Positions 8,901 to 17,206 are shown, counted from the stretch's first letter. The stretch: 44,802 nucleotides of DNA from an uncultured Fibrobacter sp. (GCF_900316465.1 NZ_ONDD01000026.1:1-44802), one strand, 5' to 3'. Translations and numbers: made by a program. The notes: generated from the letters alone by a model not told the origin.

Positions 8901-9176
8901 GGTGACAAGGAATCGCTCATCACGACCTACTACACCGAAAACGGCAAGAAGAAGAGCCTCCTCGTGATCAACAAGAGCCCGTACAGCGACTACGAACTCA
9001 AGTTGAACATCCCGGGCTTCAAGGGCAAGGCCACTGTCCAGACTCTCGACCGCAGCACCGAAAAGCTGAAGGAAGGCTGGGCAAACGATCCGTCCAAGAA
9101 GGCCAAGAAGGGTGTTGACATTAGCAAGCCGATCAAGGTCGGCAAGCGCACCGTCACCCTCATCACGGTGGAATAA
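5988..9176 (+). CDS. cel51A: GH51 endoglucanase with tandem cellulose-binding modules (Cel51A/EGF type)
   Basis: 1062 residues with an N-terminal Sec signal ending near TMAQ. Residues about 30-210, 245-430 and 447-620 are three beta-sandwich modules, the first two clearly related (YKFFDEQYRPGGFDYAYGG against FYDNQLKGFSYSYGG). They correspond to the CBM30/CBM11-type modules known from F. succinogenes endoglucanase F. The GH51 (beta/alpha)8 domain starts near 630. Acid/base Glu762 lies in WEIGNEVYGNW and nucleophile Glu881 in LWLTEWNSVDF. Size and order match the roughly 118-kDa cellulose-binding EGF of strain S85, so the role is surface cellulose hydrolysis. Codons are extremely biased (AAG, GAA, AAC, GAC, GGT), as for a highly expressed gene. 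The ribosome site AAAAGGA lies upstream of the ATG. Confidence 0.93.
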   Translation: MMKRTLTAATVALLGFGVTATMAQPKAPRVVPYKFFDEQYRPGGFDYAYGGKSKGITITKDGGYKSKAALNIKLDPSEYSGASVCLYNETFDLNKFMLDSKLEFMIKGKKGGEAVKVGLLDEEVSDGKKTQVVLPMNKYIQGGAVTTDWKKVSIPLVDFPDRGLYWDNTRKSEFPARIDWDKIAEIRFSIDKSGASDFEIWVDNIEIVKGNKKAAPKKKVVYWDENNDVIDGPKNPEKLDGKAKPVKNGTFYDNQLKGFSYSYGGLSAQREADSKTQGNPNVLALYIDNNDWSGVTYSLGEGKYIDLSKVRNKGGLYFWIKGKLGGEKVYVGILDNQGNDIKSQTKISLNDWIEGSKVSKDWKLVKIPLKKFGDKGKAWDANKQAEVAKDVQWNKIQEVRFSVGKGENQGEPGKPAPVTIFVDQITFTENIDWVDPDIKWDNWKSKAPDVVISDFEGKFGKDKWEPSFGPKSKAEIEMPYKTSKLDGNSLYIKHFEMSDWVDFVLDFTKNGAAHDAKQRDWTNHWGIMFDVYSERAWQSITVQIGDAGNELFVSNTGVPRGRTTVIVPFRTFSKFPYYQPPNAKENGVFDLKNVVSLDFKPGGEGSNGSFEIDNIKLTNQKEVKAAARPALVKVEVKGTGDVINPNISGGLFGINAALWDGDMLDNPKFKVQTAEYAKRINHGIIRYPGGLRADDDHWKEILDNHDWMVDTDEFLAWLKKTGSNAMFTVNFGSGTEQEAAAWVKHTNIDKKAGIVYWEIGNEVYGNWHPYYEKYGKDGGTIYGKRARKFIEAMKKVDPTIKVAVLGVLDGQWNDNVLKETGDIADGLIVHHYPQHFGEENDFALLSAPQDLVPIYSRLHKVVDKWTSHFKKDKKIELWLTEWNSVDFNPGPQTISLENGLFVADYLAMLATENVDNAQYWDIHNDITPEGGDYGYLTRSAEECMNCPRPSYWAFQMASDALRGKLLKTEISGDKESLITTYYTENGKKKSLLVINKSPYSDYELKLNIPGFKGKATVQTLDRSTEKLKEGWANDPSKKAKKGVDISKPIKVGKRTVTLITVE

Positions 9177-9184
9177 GGAATATC

Positions 9185-9250
9185 ATTCCGGCTTAACCGC
9201 CGGAATCATTCTTTGAAGAAACGCCTCGGCTCTGCCGGGGCGTTCTTTAT
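9185..9250 (+). terminator. Double-hairpin terminator of cel51A
   Basis: The first hairpin is ATTCCGGC (9185-9192) / GCCGGAAT (9199-9206). The second is AACGCCTCGGC (9220-9230) / GCCGGGGCGTT (9234-9244) with a TCT loop and one T-G wobble, followed by CTTTATATAT. Two strong stems in series fit the need to stop a very highly expressed transcript. Confidence 0.88.
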
Positions 9251-9299
9251 ATATCCGGCAAATATATCCGATTAATGAAGCCGGCTGTATAAACGAAAA

Positions 9300-9332
9300 G
9301 CCGCAGGCATTTGCCCGCGGCAATTTTTTTTT
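9300..9332. terminator. Bidirectional hairpin between cel51A and glgB
   Basis: GCCGC-A-GGC (9300-9308) and GCC-C-GCGGC (9313-9321) pair with one A-C mismatch around ATTT. A long T-run follows on the plus strand (9324-9332) and CTTTT on the minus strand, so it can stop transcription of glgB as well as read-through from cel51A. Confidence 0.75.
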
Positions 9333-9373
9333 GAGATCCTTCGACTTCGCCTGCGGCTCAGCTCAGGATGACA
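9333..9373 (+). repeat. GAGAT...GGATGACA intergenic repeat
   Basis: GAGATCCT begins and AGGATGACA ends this element, with ATCCT/AGGAT as an inverted repeat around CTTCGCCTGCGGCTCAG. Relatives with the same GGAGAT - inverted repeat - GACA plan are at 17207-17236 (minus), 19971-20060, 20173-20203 and 31687-31715 (minus). Function unknown; always intergenic. Confidence 0.55.
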
Positions 9374-9381
9374 CGGTTGTG

Positions 9382-11598
9382 TTATCGTTCCAGGCGGAAG
9401 TACACAGCTGCAAGCGGCGGGAGTTGAATGTTGAGGCTCCACTGCCTGTTCTGCCACGGGATGTCCTGCGTCCAGACTTCGCCGAAGTTGCCCACATTGG
9501 AGCCGCCGAACATGCTAGCGTCAGTGTTGAAGATTTCCTTCCACTTGCCGCGAGTCGGAGCGCCGAGGCGGTAGTCGTTGCGGACCACCGGCGTGAAGTT
9601 GAATACGCAGAGGATTTGGTTCCCGTGATCGTCCTTACGCACGAAACTTACGATGGAATTGTCGGCATCGTCGCACCAGATCCATTCAAAGCCTGTGTAG
9701 TAGTGGTCGATTTCCCAGAACGGGGCGTTTTCCTTGTACAGGTGGTTCAGAACCTTCATCATCTGCAGGAGCTTGCCGTGGCTATCCCAGCTGATCAAGT
9801 GCCAGTCGAGGGAGCGCTTCTCGTTCCATTCGCGGAACTGGCCAAAATCGTTGCCCATGAAGTTGAGTTTTTTGCCCGGGTGCGCATACTGGAAAGCGTA
9901 GGTGAGGCGGAGGTTTGCAAACTTCTGCCAGTTGTCTCCCGGCATCTTGCCAAGCATAGAACCCTTTCCGTGAACCACTTCGTCGTGGCTGAACACCTGG
10001 ATGAAGTTTTCGCTGTAGGCGTACACCATGCTGAAGGTCAGCTGGTTGTGGTGGTACTTACGGTGAATCGGTTCGTGCTGAATGTAGCTCAAGAAGTCGT
10101 TCATCCAGCCCATGTTCCACTTGTAGTGGAAGCCGAGGCCGCCCTGTTCAGGCGGACGCGTAATGCTGGGGAAGCTGGTAGATTCTTCGGCAATCAAGAT
10201 TGCATGGGGCGTGAGGCGGCCCATGATGCTGTTCAAGTGCTTTAGGAATTCCAGCGTGTCATAGTTGATGTTACCGCCGTCCTTGTTCGGCACCCACTGG
10301 CCGGGTCCCTTGCCGTAGTCGAGGTAAAGCATCGATGCCACTGCGTCGACGCGGAGACCGTCGCAGTGGAATTCCTTGAGCCAGTACATGGCGTTTGCAA
10401 TCAAGAAGTTCTTGACTTCGTTGCGGCCCAGGTTAAAGATGTAGGTGCCCCAGTGCGGGTGTTCGCCCTGGCGCGGGTCGGCGTGTTCGTAACAGGCGGT
10501 GCCGTCGAAACGTCCGAGGGCGTGGGCATCCTTCGGGAAGTGTGCCGGAACCCAGTCCACAATCACGCCGATTTCGTTCTGGTGGCAAAGGTCCACAAAG
10601 TGGCGGAACTGGTCTGGCGTGCCGTAGCGGCTCGTGGGGGAGTAGTATCCGGTCACCTGGTAGCCCCAAGATTCATCGAGCGGGTGTTCGGCAAGCGGCA
10701 AGAATTCCACGTGGGTGTAGCCCATTTCCTTGAGGTACGGAATCAGGGTTTCTGCAAGTTCGTCCCAGTTCAAGAATCGATCCGGATTAGCGGGGTCGCG
10801 ACGCCAGGAGCCGGCGTGGACTTCGTAAATGTTCATCGGCGAACCGAAGACCTTGGTGGCCCAATGCGTGGACATGTACAGGTCGTCGCCCCATTCGTAG
10901 CCGTCGAGGTGCGTGGTGATGGAGGCGGTTGCCGGGCGGACTTCGCTGAGCTTTGCAAGTGGGTCCACCTTCACGTGCAGGTTGCCGTCGGCACCGTGAA
11001 TTTCATAGCGGTAGAGTTCGCCTTCGCCAATGTTCGGAATAAAGATTTCCCAAATGCCGGTGGAGCCGAGCATGCGCATTTGGTGGCGGCGACCGTCCCA
11101 GCTGTTAAAGCTACCGACCACGGAAACGGCGTGGGCGTTCGGAGCCCAGACGGCAAAGTGTACGCCCTTAAAGCCCTGGTGTTCAACAAGGTTTGCGCCC
11201 AGCTTGCGATAAAGCTCGTAGTGCGTGCCGCTCGAAATCAAGTGGCGGTCAAAGTCGCTAAGTACGGGGAGGAATGCATACGGGTCGGTCAGCGTGTATT
11301 CGTTGCCGTCATCCTGCTTAATAATCAAGTTATAGAAGAACGGTTCGTATTCCTTGTCGAGAATGGCTTCGAAAAATCCTGTGTTGCCAAGCTTCATGAA
11401 GTCGAACTCGAACTCGCCGTCGCAAGATTCACCACGAATAAAACTTGCCTGCGGCTGGTAAGCGCGAATCACCGTCTTCACGCCGCGGTCCGTATTCAGC
11501 GGATGCAAACCCAAGATGGAAAAAGGATCCTTTGTATTAAAATCCCAAATGGCACGCATGTCTTCCGAAGTCAAGCTCGTGAAGTCATTCCATTCCAT
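9382..11598 (-). CDS. glgB: 1,4-alpha-glucan (glycogen) branching enzyme
   Basis: 738 residues, the usual length. It cuts alpha-1,4 chains and re-attaches them as alpha-1,6 branches in glycogen, which Fibrobacter stores in quantity. An N-terminal GlgB segment (FSILGLHPL) is followed by a CBM48 module (FKGVHFAVWAPNAHAVSVVG) and the GH13 barrel. Nucleophile Asp418 is in GLRVDAVAS, Glu471 in ILIAEEST, and the transition-state histidine-aspartate pair in FSHDEVVHGKGSM; the Asp-Glu spacing of 53 equals that in the E. coli enzyme. A ribosome site AGGAG stands 7 nt before the ATG at 11598. No other glg gene is adjacent; it is divergent from the pyridoxal kinase. Confidence 0.97.
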   Translation of the reverse strand: MEWNDFTSLTSEDMRAIWDFNTKDPFSILGLHPLNTDRGVKTVIRAYQPQASFIRGESCDGEFEFDFMKLGNTGFFEAILDKEYEPFFYNLIIKQDDGNEYTLTDPYAFLPVLSDFDRHLISSGTHYELYRKLGANLVEHQGFKGVHFAVWAPNAHAVSVVGSFNSWDGRRHQMRMLGSTGIWEIFIPNIGEGELYRYEIHGADGNLHVKVDPLAKLSEVRPATASITTHLDGYEWGDDLYMSTHWATKVFGSPMNIYEVHAGSWRRDPANPDRFLNWDELAETLIPYLKEMGYTHVEFLPLAEHPLDESWGYQVTGYYSPTSRYGTPDQFRHFVDLCHQNEIGVIVDWVPAHFPKDAHALGRFDGTACYEHADPRQGEHPHWGTYIFNLGRNEVKNFLIANAMYWLKEFHCDGLRVDAVASMLYLDYGKGPGQWVPNKDGGNINYDTLEFLKHLNSIMGRLTPHAILIAEESTSFPSITRPPEQGGLGFHYKWNMGWMNDFLSYIQHEPIHRKYHHNQLTFSMVYAYSENFIQVFSHDEVVHGKGSMLGKMPGDNWQKFANLRLTYAFQYAHPGKKLNFMGNDFGQFREWNEKRSLDWHLISWDSHGKLLQMMKVLNHLYKENAPFWEIDHYYTGFEWIWCDDADNSIVSFVRKDDHGNQILCVFNFTPVVRNDYRLGAPTRGKWKEIFNTDASMFGGSNVGNFGEVWTQDIPWQNRQWSLNIQLPPLAAVYFRLER

Positions 11599-11673
11599 AT
11601 CATACTCCTGTAAAACACCTAGTTGTAATGTCGTAAATATAACTTAATCAAAAAAAATGGGGCTTTGCAATTC

Positions 11674-11688
11674 TATATTTGGGGCATG
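11674..11688 (+). promoter_or_regulatory. TATATTTG box abutting the pyridoxal kinase start
   Basis: TATATTTG at 11674-11681 matches TAnnTTTG and is followed after only GGGC by the ATG at 11686. If it is the -7/-10 element, the transcript would begin at or within a few bases of the start codon. Confidence 0.5.
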
Positions 11689-12519
11689 TACAGGCGAGTC
11701 CTTACGATTCAAGATATTTCGTGCTTTGGACAGTGCTCCCTCACGGTGGCACTGCCGATTATTTCTGCGTGCGGTGTAGAGACGGCGGTGTTGCCGTCGG
11801 CGATTCTTTCGACCCATACGGGCGGCTTTACGGGCTGGACTTTCCAGGATCTGACTAAAGAAATGTTGCCGATTAGCGAGCATTGGCGCGTGGCTGATAT
11901 TCGTTTCGATGCTTTCTATACCGGTTATCTGGGTTCTATTGAGCAAATCAACATGGTTCAGCACATTATGGACACCAACGGTGTCGATGGAGCGATTCGG
12001 GTAGTCGACCCAGCCATGGCCGACAACGGGGCGCTTTACCCCGGCTTTAACATGGAATTTGTCGCTGCCATGAAGGATTTGTGCGCCCATGCCGATGTTT
12101 TGCTCCCGAACATGACCGAAGCTTGCATGCTCACGGATACGGAGTACAGCGAAAATATTGACCGCGAAACGGTCGAACTGCTTTGCAAAAAACTCTGCGA
12201 ACTGGGCACCAAGTCGGTAGTGCTGACCGGTGTCGGATTCCGTCCGGGTTACACGGGCGTGATGCTTTACGACGGTAAGGAATTCAACTACTACGAACAC
12301 AAGAAGATTACCAAGGGCTTTAACGGCACCGGTGACTGCTATGCCTCGGCTTTTGTAGGAGCCATGCTCCGTGGCCGCTCCATGGTCGATGCGGCCCGAA
12401 TTGCGGCCGACTTTGTGCTGGAATGCATCGAAAAGACTTATGAAGACAAGTCTCACTGGTATGGAGTCAAGTTTGAACTTGCGCTCCCGAGCTTGATTAA
12501 AAATTTAGCAGACGAGTAG
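11686..12519 (+). CDS. pdxY: Pyridoxal/pyridoxamine kinase (PdxY/PdxK family)
   Basis: 277 residues in the ribokinase superfamily. It phosphorylates pyridoxal-type vitamers to the cofactor PLP (salvage). The conserved start is RVLTIQDISCFGQCSLTVALP, and the substrate-loop region is LSTHTGGFTGWTF. Mid-domain DPAMADNGALYPGF and LLPNMTEACML are typical, and the catalytic NGTGDCYASAF near the C-terminus carries the general-base Asp. I place the start at ATG 11686 rather than the in-frame TTG at 11665, because homology begins at MYRRVLTI and a TATATTTG box lies between. The thioesterase gene follows after 6 nt, so the two form an operon. Confidence 0.92.
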   Translation: MYRRVLTIQDISCFGQCSLTVALPIISACGVETAVLPSAILSTHTGGFTGWTFQDLTKEMLPISEHWRVADIRFDAFYTGYLGSIEQINMVQHIMDTNGVDGAIRVVDPAMADNGALYPGFNMEFVAAMKDLCAHADVLLPNMTEACMLTDTEYSENIDRETVELLCKKLCELGTKSVVLTGVGFRPGYTGVMLYDGKEFNYYEHKKITKGFNGTGDCYASAFVGAMLRGRSMVDAARIAADFVLECIEKTYEDKSHWYGVKFELALPSLIKNLADE

Positions 12520-12525
12520 GTTCTT

Positions 12526-12957
12526 ATGGCAATTGCGATGGAAGAAACGGTTGACCCGATGCAGTTTACGCAGGTGTTCAAGGTAACGCCTGAAATGATT
12601 GACGACAACCACCATTTCAACAACGTGTGGTCGGTCAAGTGGATCCAGGATATCGCGATTGCCCATTCCGATTCCGTGGGCGGTACGGCCCTGATGCGTG
12701 ACCTGGGTGCAGGTTGGATGATTCATGTGCAGCACGTGGAATACAAGAATCAGGCTTTCCTCGGTGACGAAATCCGCGGAACCACGTGGGTCGCTGCCTA
12801 TGGTAAAGTCGCCAGCTTACGCAAATGCCGCTTTGAACGCGTTTCTGACGGCAAGGTGATTTTTGAATCGGAAACCCAGTGGGTGCTTGTCGACCTGAAT
12901 CGTGGTCGCCCCATTGCCATTACCGACGAAATGAAGCGCCTGTACGTCGGGCACTAA
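12526..12957 (+). CDS. Hotdog-fold acyl-CoA thioesterase (4HBT/YbgC-like)
   Basis: 143 residues with a single hotdog domain. The region PEMIDDNHHFNNVWSVKWIQ contains the D-x-N-x-H-x-N core seen in 4HBT and FatA-like thioesterases, where the Asp acts in thioester hydrolysis. The second strand HVQHVEYKNQAFLGDEIRG and the closing ETQWVLVDLNRGRP fit the family. The substrate (acyl-CoA or acyl-ACP) is not resolvable. It lies 6 nt behind the pyridoxal kinase, and its stop overlaps the stop of the convergent aldehyde dehydrogenase by a few bases, so no separate terminator fits between them. Confidence 0.85.
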   Translation: MAIAMEETVDPMQFTQVFKVTPEMIDDNHHFNNVWSVKWIQDIAIAHSDSVGGTALMRDLGAGWMIHVQHVEYKNQAFLGDEIRGTTWVAAYGKVASLRKCRFERVSDGKVIFESETQWVLVDLNRGRPIAITDEMKRLYVGH

Positions 12958-14387
12958 AGAATCTTTTTCGCCAAATTCTGGATGAACGCGCGCCAGCCCT
13001 TGTCGCCTTTCTTGTGGTACGGCGGGTAAAGGAATGTCATGGTGTCGAGGGCACTCTGCCGCATCACGTTGCGTTCGTGGCTGAATGTCTTGAATCCGTA
13101 AATCCCGTGGTAATTGCCGGTACCGCTCATGCCGACACCGCCAAACGGAACCGACTGATTTGCAATCTGCAAAATGCAATGGTTCACGCATGTTGAGCCC
13201 GAGGTGGTGCGGGCGATGATTTCGTTGATTTTCACTTCGGACTTTCCGAAGATGTAGAGTGCCAGCGGCTTAGGACGCGCTTGAACGAAGGCAATTGCCT
13301 CTTCTAGCGAATCGTAGGCGATAATTGGGAGAATCGGTCCGAAAATTTCAGATTCCATGATGCGCATGTCGGGCGTGACGTCGGTCAGCACGGTCGCGGG
13401 CGTGTAACGGTTTTCAATGTCTTCGGGGCTGAAATGTGCGCCCAAGACAGCCTTTGCGCCCTTGGCGATAGCGTCTTGGATCAGCCCTTGATGGCGCTCC
13501 ACAGTTCGACTTTCTACGATGTGCACGAAAATTTCGGAGTTGCGGCGTGCCTCATCGGTTTCGCCGTACATCTTCTTTATGTTGTCTGCAATGGCTTCGG
13601 CGAGTGGTTGCATTAAGCGGCGCGGGCAAAGCATGTAGTCGGGAGCGATGCAGGTTTGGCCTGCGTTCAGGCACTTGCCCCATGCGATTTTCTTTGCGGC
13701 ATCCTTGATGTTCACGTCATCTAGAACGATTGCCGGCGATTTTCCGCCGAGTTCAAGCGTCACGCCAGCATGAATCTTGGCCGCTTCTTCTGCCACATGG
13801 GCACCCACGTTCGGGCTACCCGTAAAGAACACATGGTCGAAGGGGAGAGCGAGCAGCTGGTCGCCAATTTCGGCACCGGCGCCCTGCACGACAGCGACTT
13901 CGTTCTGCGGGAAAACTTCTTTAATAATCGATTCCAAAACTTCGGCAACATGCGGAGTCTTGTGGCTCGGCTTTGCAATCACCACATTGCCCGCGGCGAT
14001 GGCCGCTACAACCGGCGAAATAAACAGCAAGAACGGGTAATTCCACGGTGCCATAATCAGCACGCGGCCCTTGGGTTCAAAATGGCTCACGCTTGAATTC
14101 AGCGGGAACAGAAAACTCCAGCTACCATCTTTGTCTTCGATCCAATCGGGCAGGTGATTCACGGTGTGGTCGATTTCTTGTAGGGCAGGGTAGACTTCGG
14201 TGAGCCAGGCTTCCGTTTTCGGCTTGTGGAAATCGGTCCATACGGCATCATAAAATTCCTGCTGTCGAGCCACAATGACCTTGCGGAGTTTAACCAACTT
14301 GGCGATTCGCTCCTTCACGCTTGATTGTGCAATTTTCCAGCGGTTTTCACCCTGCGCATCAAATATGTTTTGTAAGAAATCTGACAT
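12954..14387 (-). CDS. NAD(P)-dependent aldehyde dehydrogenase (class 3 / fatty-aldehyde type)
   Basis: About 477 residues. It oxidises aldehydes to acids. The Asn of APWNYPF, the cofactor-site KPSHKTP, the glycine turn FFTGSPNVGAHV, the general base in LELGGKSPAIV and the nucleophilic Cys in LNAGQTCIAPDYML are all present. C-terminal GGVGMSGTGNYHGIYGFKTFSHER is typical of class 3 (ALDH3) enzymes, some membrane-bound through the C-terminus; here the tail is PPYHKKGDKGWRAF and basic. I choose ATG at 14387 (MSDFLQ); a TTG three codons upstream is also open. The acceptor aldehyde is unknown. A direct repeat of CATACCCCATA (14475-14485, 14489-14499) lies in its upstream gap. Confidence 0.93.
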   Translation of the reverse strand: MSDFLQNIFDAQGENRWKIAQSSVKERIAKLVKLRKVIVARQQEFYDAVWTDFHKPKTEAWLTEVYPALQEIDHTVNHLPDWIEDKDGSWSFLFPLNSSVSHFEPKGRVLIMAPWNYPFLLFISPVVAAIAAGNVVIAKPSHKTPHVAEVLESIIKEVFPQNEVAVVQGAGAEIGDQLLALPFDHVFFTGSPNVGAHVAEEAAKIHAGVTLELGGKSPAIVLDDVNIKDAAKKIAWGKCLNAGQTCIAPDYMLCPRRLMQPLAEAIADNIKKMYGETDEARRNSEIFVHIVESRTVERHQGLIQDAIAKGAKAVLGAHFSPEDIENRYTPATVLTDVTPDMRIMESEIFGPILPIIAYDSLEEAIAFVQARPKPLALYIFGKSEVKINEIIARTTSGSTCVNHCILQIANQSVPFGGVGMSGTGNYHGIYGFKTFSHERNVMRQSALDTMTFLYPPYHKKGDKGWRAFIQNLAKKIL

Positions 14388-14474
14388 GTGGAACAATATA
14401 ATTTTTACTCATACGTCTTAGGCCTAAAGTCGCTAGATTTATACCATTGTAGCGTACACCCTCCGCCCAAACCT

Positions 14475-14499
14475 CATACCCCATAGCCCATACCCCATA
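14475..14499 (+). repeat. Direct repeat CATACCCCATA in the aldehyde dehydrogenase / carbonic anhydrase gap
   Basis: CATACCCCATA at 14475-14485 and again at 14489-14499, separated by GCC. The 143-nt divergent gap is otherwise without genes. It could be an operator pair or just a decayed simple repeat. Confidence 0.4.
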
Positions 14500-14530
14500 C
14501 CACTGCCTACTTTTTTTATAAATTGTAATT

Positions 14531-15043
14531 ATGTCTTCTTTAATTGAATTCAAGGGTAAAAAGCCCGTTCTCGGCGAACGCGTGTTTATCGCGGAAGGCG
14601 CCAAAGTCATTGGCGATGTAGAAATTGGCGACGATTCGTCTGTTTTTTACAATACGGTTATCCGTGCAGACCTCGCCGAAATTCGCATTGGCAAGCGTAC
14701 CAATATTCAAGACAATGTAACCATACACCTTTCGACTGGAGTCGGCGTGCATGTGGGCGACGACGTGACCGTGGGCCATAATGCCATTTTGCATGCTTGC
14801 GATGTTGACGACCACGTGTTGATTGGCATGGGTGCAATCCTCATGGACGGCGTACACATCAAGTCGAACAGCGTGGTGGCTGCCGGTGCCGTGGTGACGC
14901 AAAACAAGGAATTCCCGGAACGCAGCTTGATTGTGGGTGCTCCGGCCCATGTGGTGCGTGAACTGACCGAAGACGAAATCCGCAAATTCCACGAAAATGC
15001 GGAACATTATTTGGTCATTAAAGAAGAGTTGAGAAACTCTTAA
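14531..15043 (+). CDS. Gamma-carbonic-anhydrase-like hexapeptide-repeat protein (YrdA/PaaY family)
   Basis: 170 residues forming a left-handed beta-helix from repeated I-G-x-x-x-x motifs (IGDVEIGDDSSVF, NIQDNVTIHL, VHVGDDVTVGHNAILHAC). Three histidines, His66, His83 and His88, match the zinc/iron ligands of gamma-carbonic anhydrases; the 5-residue spacing of the last two is canonical. IVGAPAHVVRELTEDEI and the C-terminal helix are as in YrdA. Members trimerise; many are carbonic anhydrases, and others have unclear or acyltransferase-linked roles. It heads a run of envelope genes. Confidence 0.88.
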   Translation: MSSLIEFKGKKPVLGERVFIAEGAKVIGDVEIGDDSSVFYNTVIRADLAEIRIGKRTNIQDNVTIHLSTGVGVHVGDDVTVGHNAILHACDVDDHVLIGMGAILMDGVHIKSNSVVAAGAVVTQNKEFPERSLIVGAPAHVVRELTEDEIRKFHENAEHYLVIKEELRNS

Positions 15044-15108
15044 CGCTTTTTTGCTACAAAAAACTTTGCTTTAGACTTGATTCTTTATATAATTATATTT
15101 TAGCTGTG

Positions 15109-16071
15109 ATGTATAAGTTTGTCTTTCTCATTAATCCGATTAGTGGCGGCGGCCAGGGCAAGGTGATTCATCAGTATTTGCCCGAAATCATGTCTTCCTT
15201 GAATTATACGGAAGACCAATGGAAGGCCGAATTTACCAATATCGATGGGTTAGACAATCAGATCAGGGATGCTCTTGCCAATACAGAAAAACTGGTGGCC
15301 GTCGGTGGCGATGGCACCGTGTCTTCTGTCCTTTCGGTCATGGTCTCTTCGGAATACGCGAAGTCCGTGAAAATCGGCCTGATTCCGCTGGGTACTGGCA
15401 ACGACCTTGCGCGCGTGCTGAACCTTTACAAGCCCTATGTAGACAAGGGACTCTTGTTCCTGGTGCGTCGCTTGCTGCAAGCCAAGGCGCGCCCCTTCGA
15501 TATTTGGAAGGTGAACGGGAAACTTGCCTTTGCGAACTATTTTTCGGGCGGTATCGATGCCCGAATCGCTCACGATTTTAACCGCGCCCGCGCCAACGGC
15601 GAATTCAATTCGAATTCCGTGCTGGTGAACAAACTGCATTACGTGAAGAGTTTCTTTGCGGACCGCTCTTACCAGCTTAAAAAGGGTAAGCTTTCGTTTG
15701 TAGATGCCGAGGGCCGCAGCTGGCAAAAAATTCTGGACGGCCATCGCACCGTGATTGTGGGCAACATTCCGAGCTTTGCGAGCGGAGCTAATCCCTTCTA
15801 CAAGTCCGACATGGCAGACGGCCTGCTCGAAATCGTATGCGTGCCGAACATGTTCAGGTTCTTGCTGGCCATTGCGGTCGGAAACTTGCCTGTAATCGGG
15901 AATTTAGTCAAGAAGTATTTTATCAAGACCCGCAAGGCCAAGTCCCTTAAGCTGGAATTTGCCGAAGACGAATTCTTGCAGCTCGACGGCGAAGACCTGA
16001 GCGGTAAACTCGGCGGCCATGTAGACATTGACTTTGCCTGCAAGGTGCAGATTATGGCGCTGGGGGAATAA
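15109..16071 (+). CDS. Diacylglycerol/sphingosine kinase-type lipid kinase (DagK/YegS family)
   Basis: 320 residues. The DAGK catalytic domain shows NPISGGGQGK at the N-terminus, the nucleotide motif VGGDGTVSSVLS and the loop IPLGTGNDLARVL. A C-terminal beta-sandwich ends in a FLQLDGEDL segment that fits the family pattern. It likely phosphorylates a lipid alcohol such as diacylglycerol at the inner membrane, recycling it to phosphatidate. A TATATTTT box (15094-15101) stands 7 nt before the ATG at 15109; an in-frame GTG at 15106 is an equal alternative. Its TAA shares one base with the ATG of lpxD, which indicates coupled translation. Confidence 0.9.
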   Translation: MYKFVFLINPISGGGQGKVIHQYLPEIMSSLNYTEDQWKAEFTNIDGLDNQIRDALANTEKLVAVGGDGTVSSVLSVMVSSEYAKSVKIGLIPLGTGNDLARVLNLYKPYVDKGLLFLVRRLLQAKARPFDIWKVNGKLAFANYFSGGIDARIAHDFNRARANGEFNSNSVLVNKLHYVKSFFADRSYQLKKGKLSFVDAEGRSWQKILDGHRTVIVGNIPSFASGANPFYKSDMADGLLEIVCVPNMFRFLLAIAVGNLPVIGNLVKKYFIKTRKAKSLKLEFAEDEFLQLDGEDLSGKLGGHVDIDFACKVQIMALGE

Positions 16072-17144
16072 TGTTCTCCGTTCGCGCCTCAGACATTGTC
16101 GATTACCTGCAAAACATATCCCAAATTGAATGTCGCGTCTTGCGCGAGTCGTCAGAGGTTACTTTGACGGGCTTTGCAGCGCTTACGCAGGCTCGAGAAA
16201 ACGATGTGAGTTTCTGGGTCGGCAGGGTCGAGAGCGTGACGCATGCGAACGGTCCTTCGAACGATGATTTGAAAAAGACGGCTGCCGGCCTCCTATTCGT
16301 GCCTTCTGCTGCGGCGCAATCGGGCGAGGTTTCGTTTGCCGAGATTTTCCCGAATGCCAAGAATATTGTCGCCGTCAAAGAACCTTACCATGCCATGGTC
16401 AAGTTCTCGGAGCATTTCGAGGGCAACGGATTCACCGACAACATGGAATCGGGCGTGCATTTTGACCGCGACTACATGGGCGTAGGCTATGGTGAAGCTG
16501 GCCCCTGGATTCACCCGTCGGCGGTTGTCGAAGGCTTTGTTGACGAAGGCTGCTTTGTCGGGCCCGGCTGCGTCGTAATGCGCGGTGCAAGCGTCGGGCG
16601 AGGCTGCCGTCTGGAATCGAACGTGACCATTTACCCGAATGTAATCGTGGGCGAGGGCTGCATTTTTCAAGCGGGCGTCGTAGTCGGTAGCCGCGGCTTC
16701 GGATTCTATGAGCACGAAGGTGAACGTCGCATGGTGCCGCATTTTGCGGGTGTCCGTATCGGAAACCGCTGTAGCTTTGGTGCAAACACAGTCGTGGCGG
16801 CCGGATTCATTTCTCCGACGACTATTGGCGACAATTGCCATCTGGATTCCATGGTGCAAATCGCGCACAACTGCGTTCTTGGAAATAACATTTACATGGC
16901 CTCGCAAACGGCTCTCGGCGGCACGACGATTCTCGAAGATGGCGTGCAGTTCGCGGGCGGCGCAAAGGCGGCGGGGCACTTGACCGTGGGCAAGAATGCG
17001 ATTGTGACGGCGAAAGCGGGCGTGACCAAGAGCGTGCCTGCGGGCAAGACAGTCGCTGGATTCCCGGCGATTGATATCGACATCTGGCGTCGTCAAATGG
17101 TCGAGCTCCGCGTCATGGCGAAGAAGAGTAAAAATGTGAAATGA
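16071..17144 (+). CDS. lpxD: UDP-3-O-(3-hydroxyacyl)glucosamine N-acyltransferase
   Basis: 357 residues; third enzyme of lipid A synthesis, adding the N-linked hydroxyacyl chain from ACP. The N-terminal uridine-binding domain covers residues about 1-110. From about 140 there are hexapeptide repeats with the LpxD signature GSRGFGFYEHEG, VPHFAGVRIGNRCSFGANT, the catalytic His266 in MVQIAHNC, and a closing AGFPAIDIDIWRRQM helix. The ATG overlaps the lipid kinase stop by one base. The usual partners lpxC and fabZ follow after a 112-nt gap with its own promoter-like box. Confidence 0.93.
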   Translation: MFSVRASDIVDYLQNISQIECRVLRESSEVTLTGFAALTQARENDVSFWVGRVESVTHANGPSNDDLKKTAAGLLFVPSAAAQSGEVSFAEIFPNAKNIVAVKEPYHAMVKFSEHFEGNGFTDNMESGVHFDRDYMGVGYGEAGPWIHPSAVVEGFVDEGCFVGPGCVVMRGASVGRGCRLESNVTIYPNVIVGEGCIFQAGVVVGSRGFGFYEHEGERRMVPHFAGVRIGNRCSFGANTVVAAGFISPTTIGDNCHLDSMVQIAHNCVLGNNIYMASQTALGGTTILEDGVQFAGGAKAAGHLTVGKNAIVTAKAGVTKSVPAGKTVAGFPAIDIDIWRRQMVELRVMAKKSKNVK

Positions 17145-17206
17145 GAAATTTGGAATGTGAGATTATTCATTTCTCATTTGTCTTTACACATTTCACATTG
17201 CATCTG

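Noticed and set aside
9331..11613. Long plus-strand frames across glgB (304 and 415 codons)
   Set aside because: Mirror frames of a fully recognisable GlgB with correct catalytic spacing.
11665..11685. TTG start at 11665 for the pyridoxal kinase
   Set aside because: The extra residues are encoded by the TATATTTG promoter-like box and are not part of the family; ATG 11686 fits homology.
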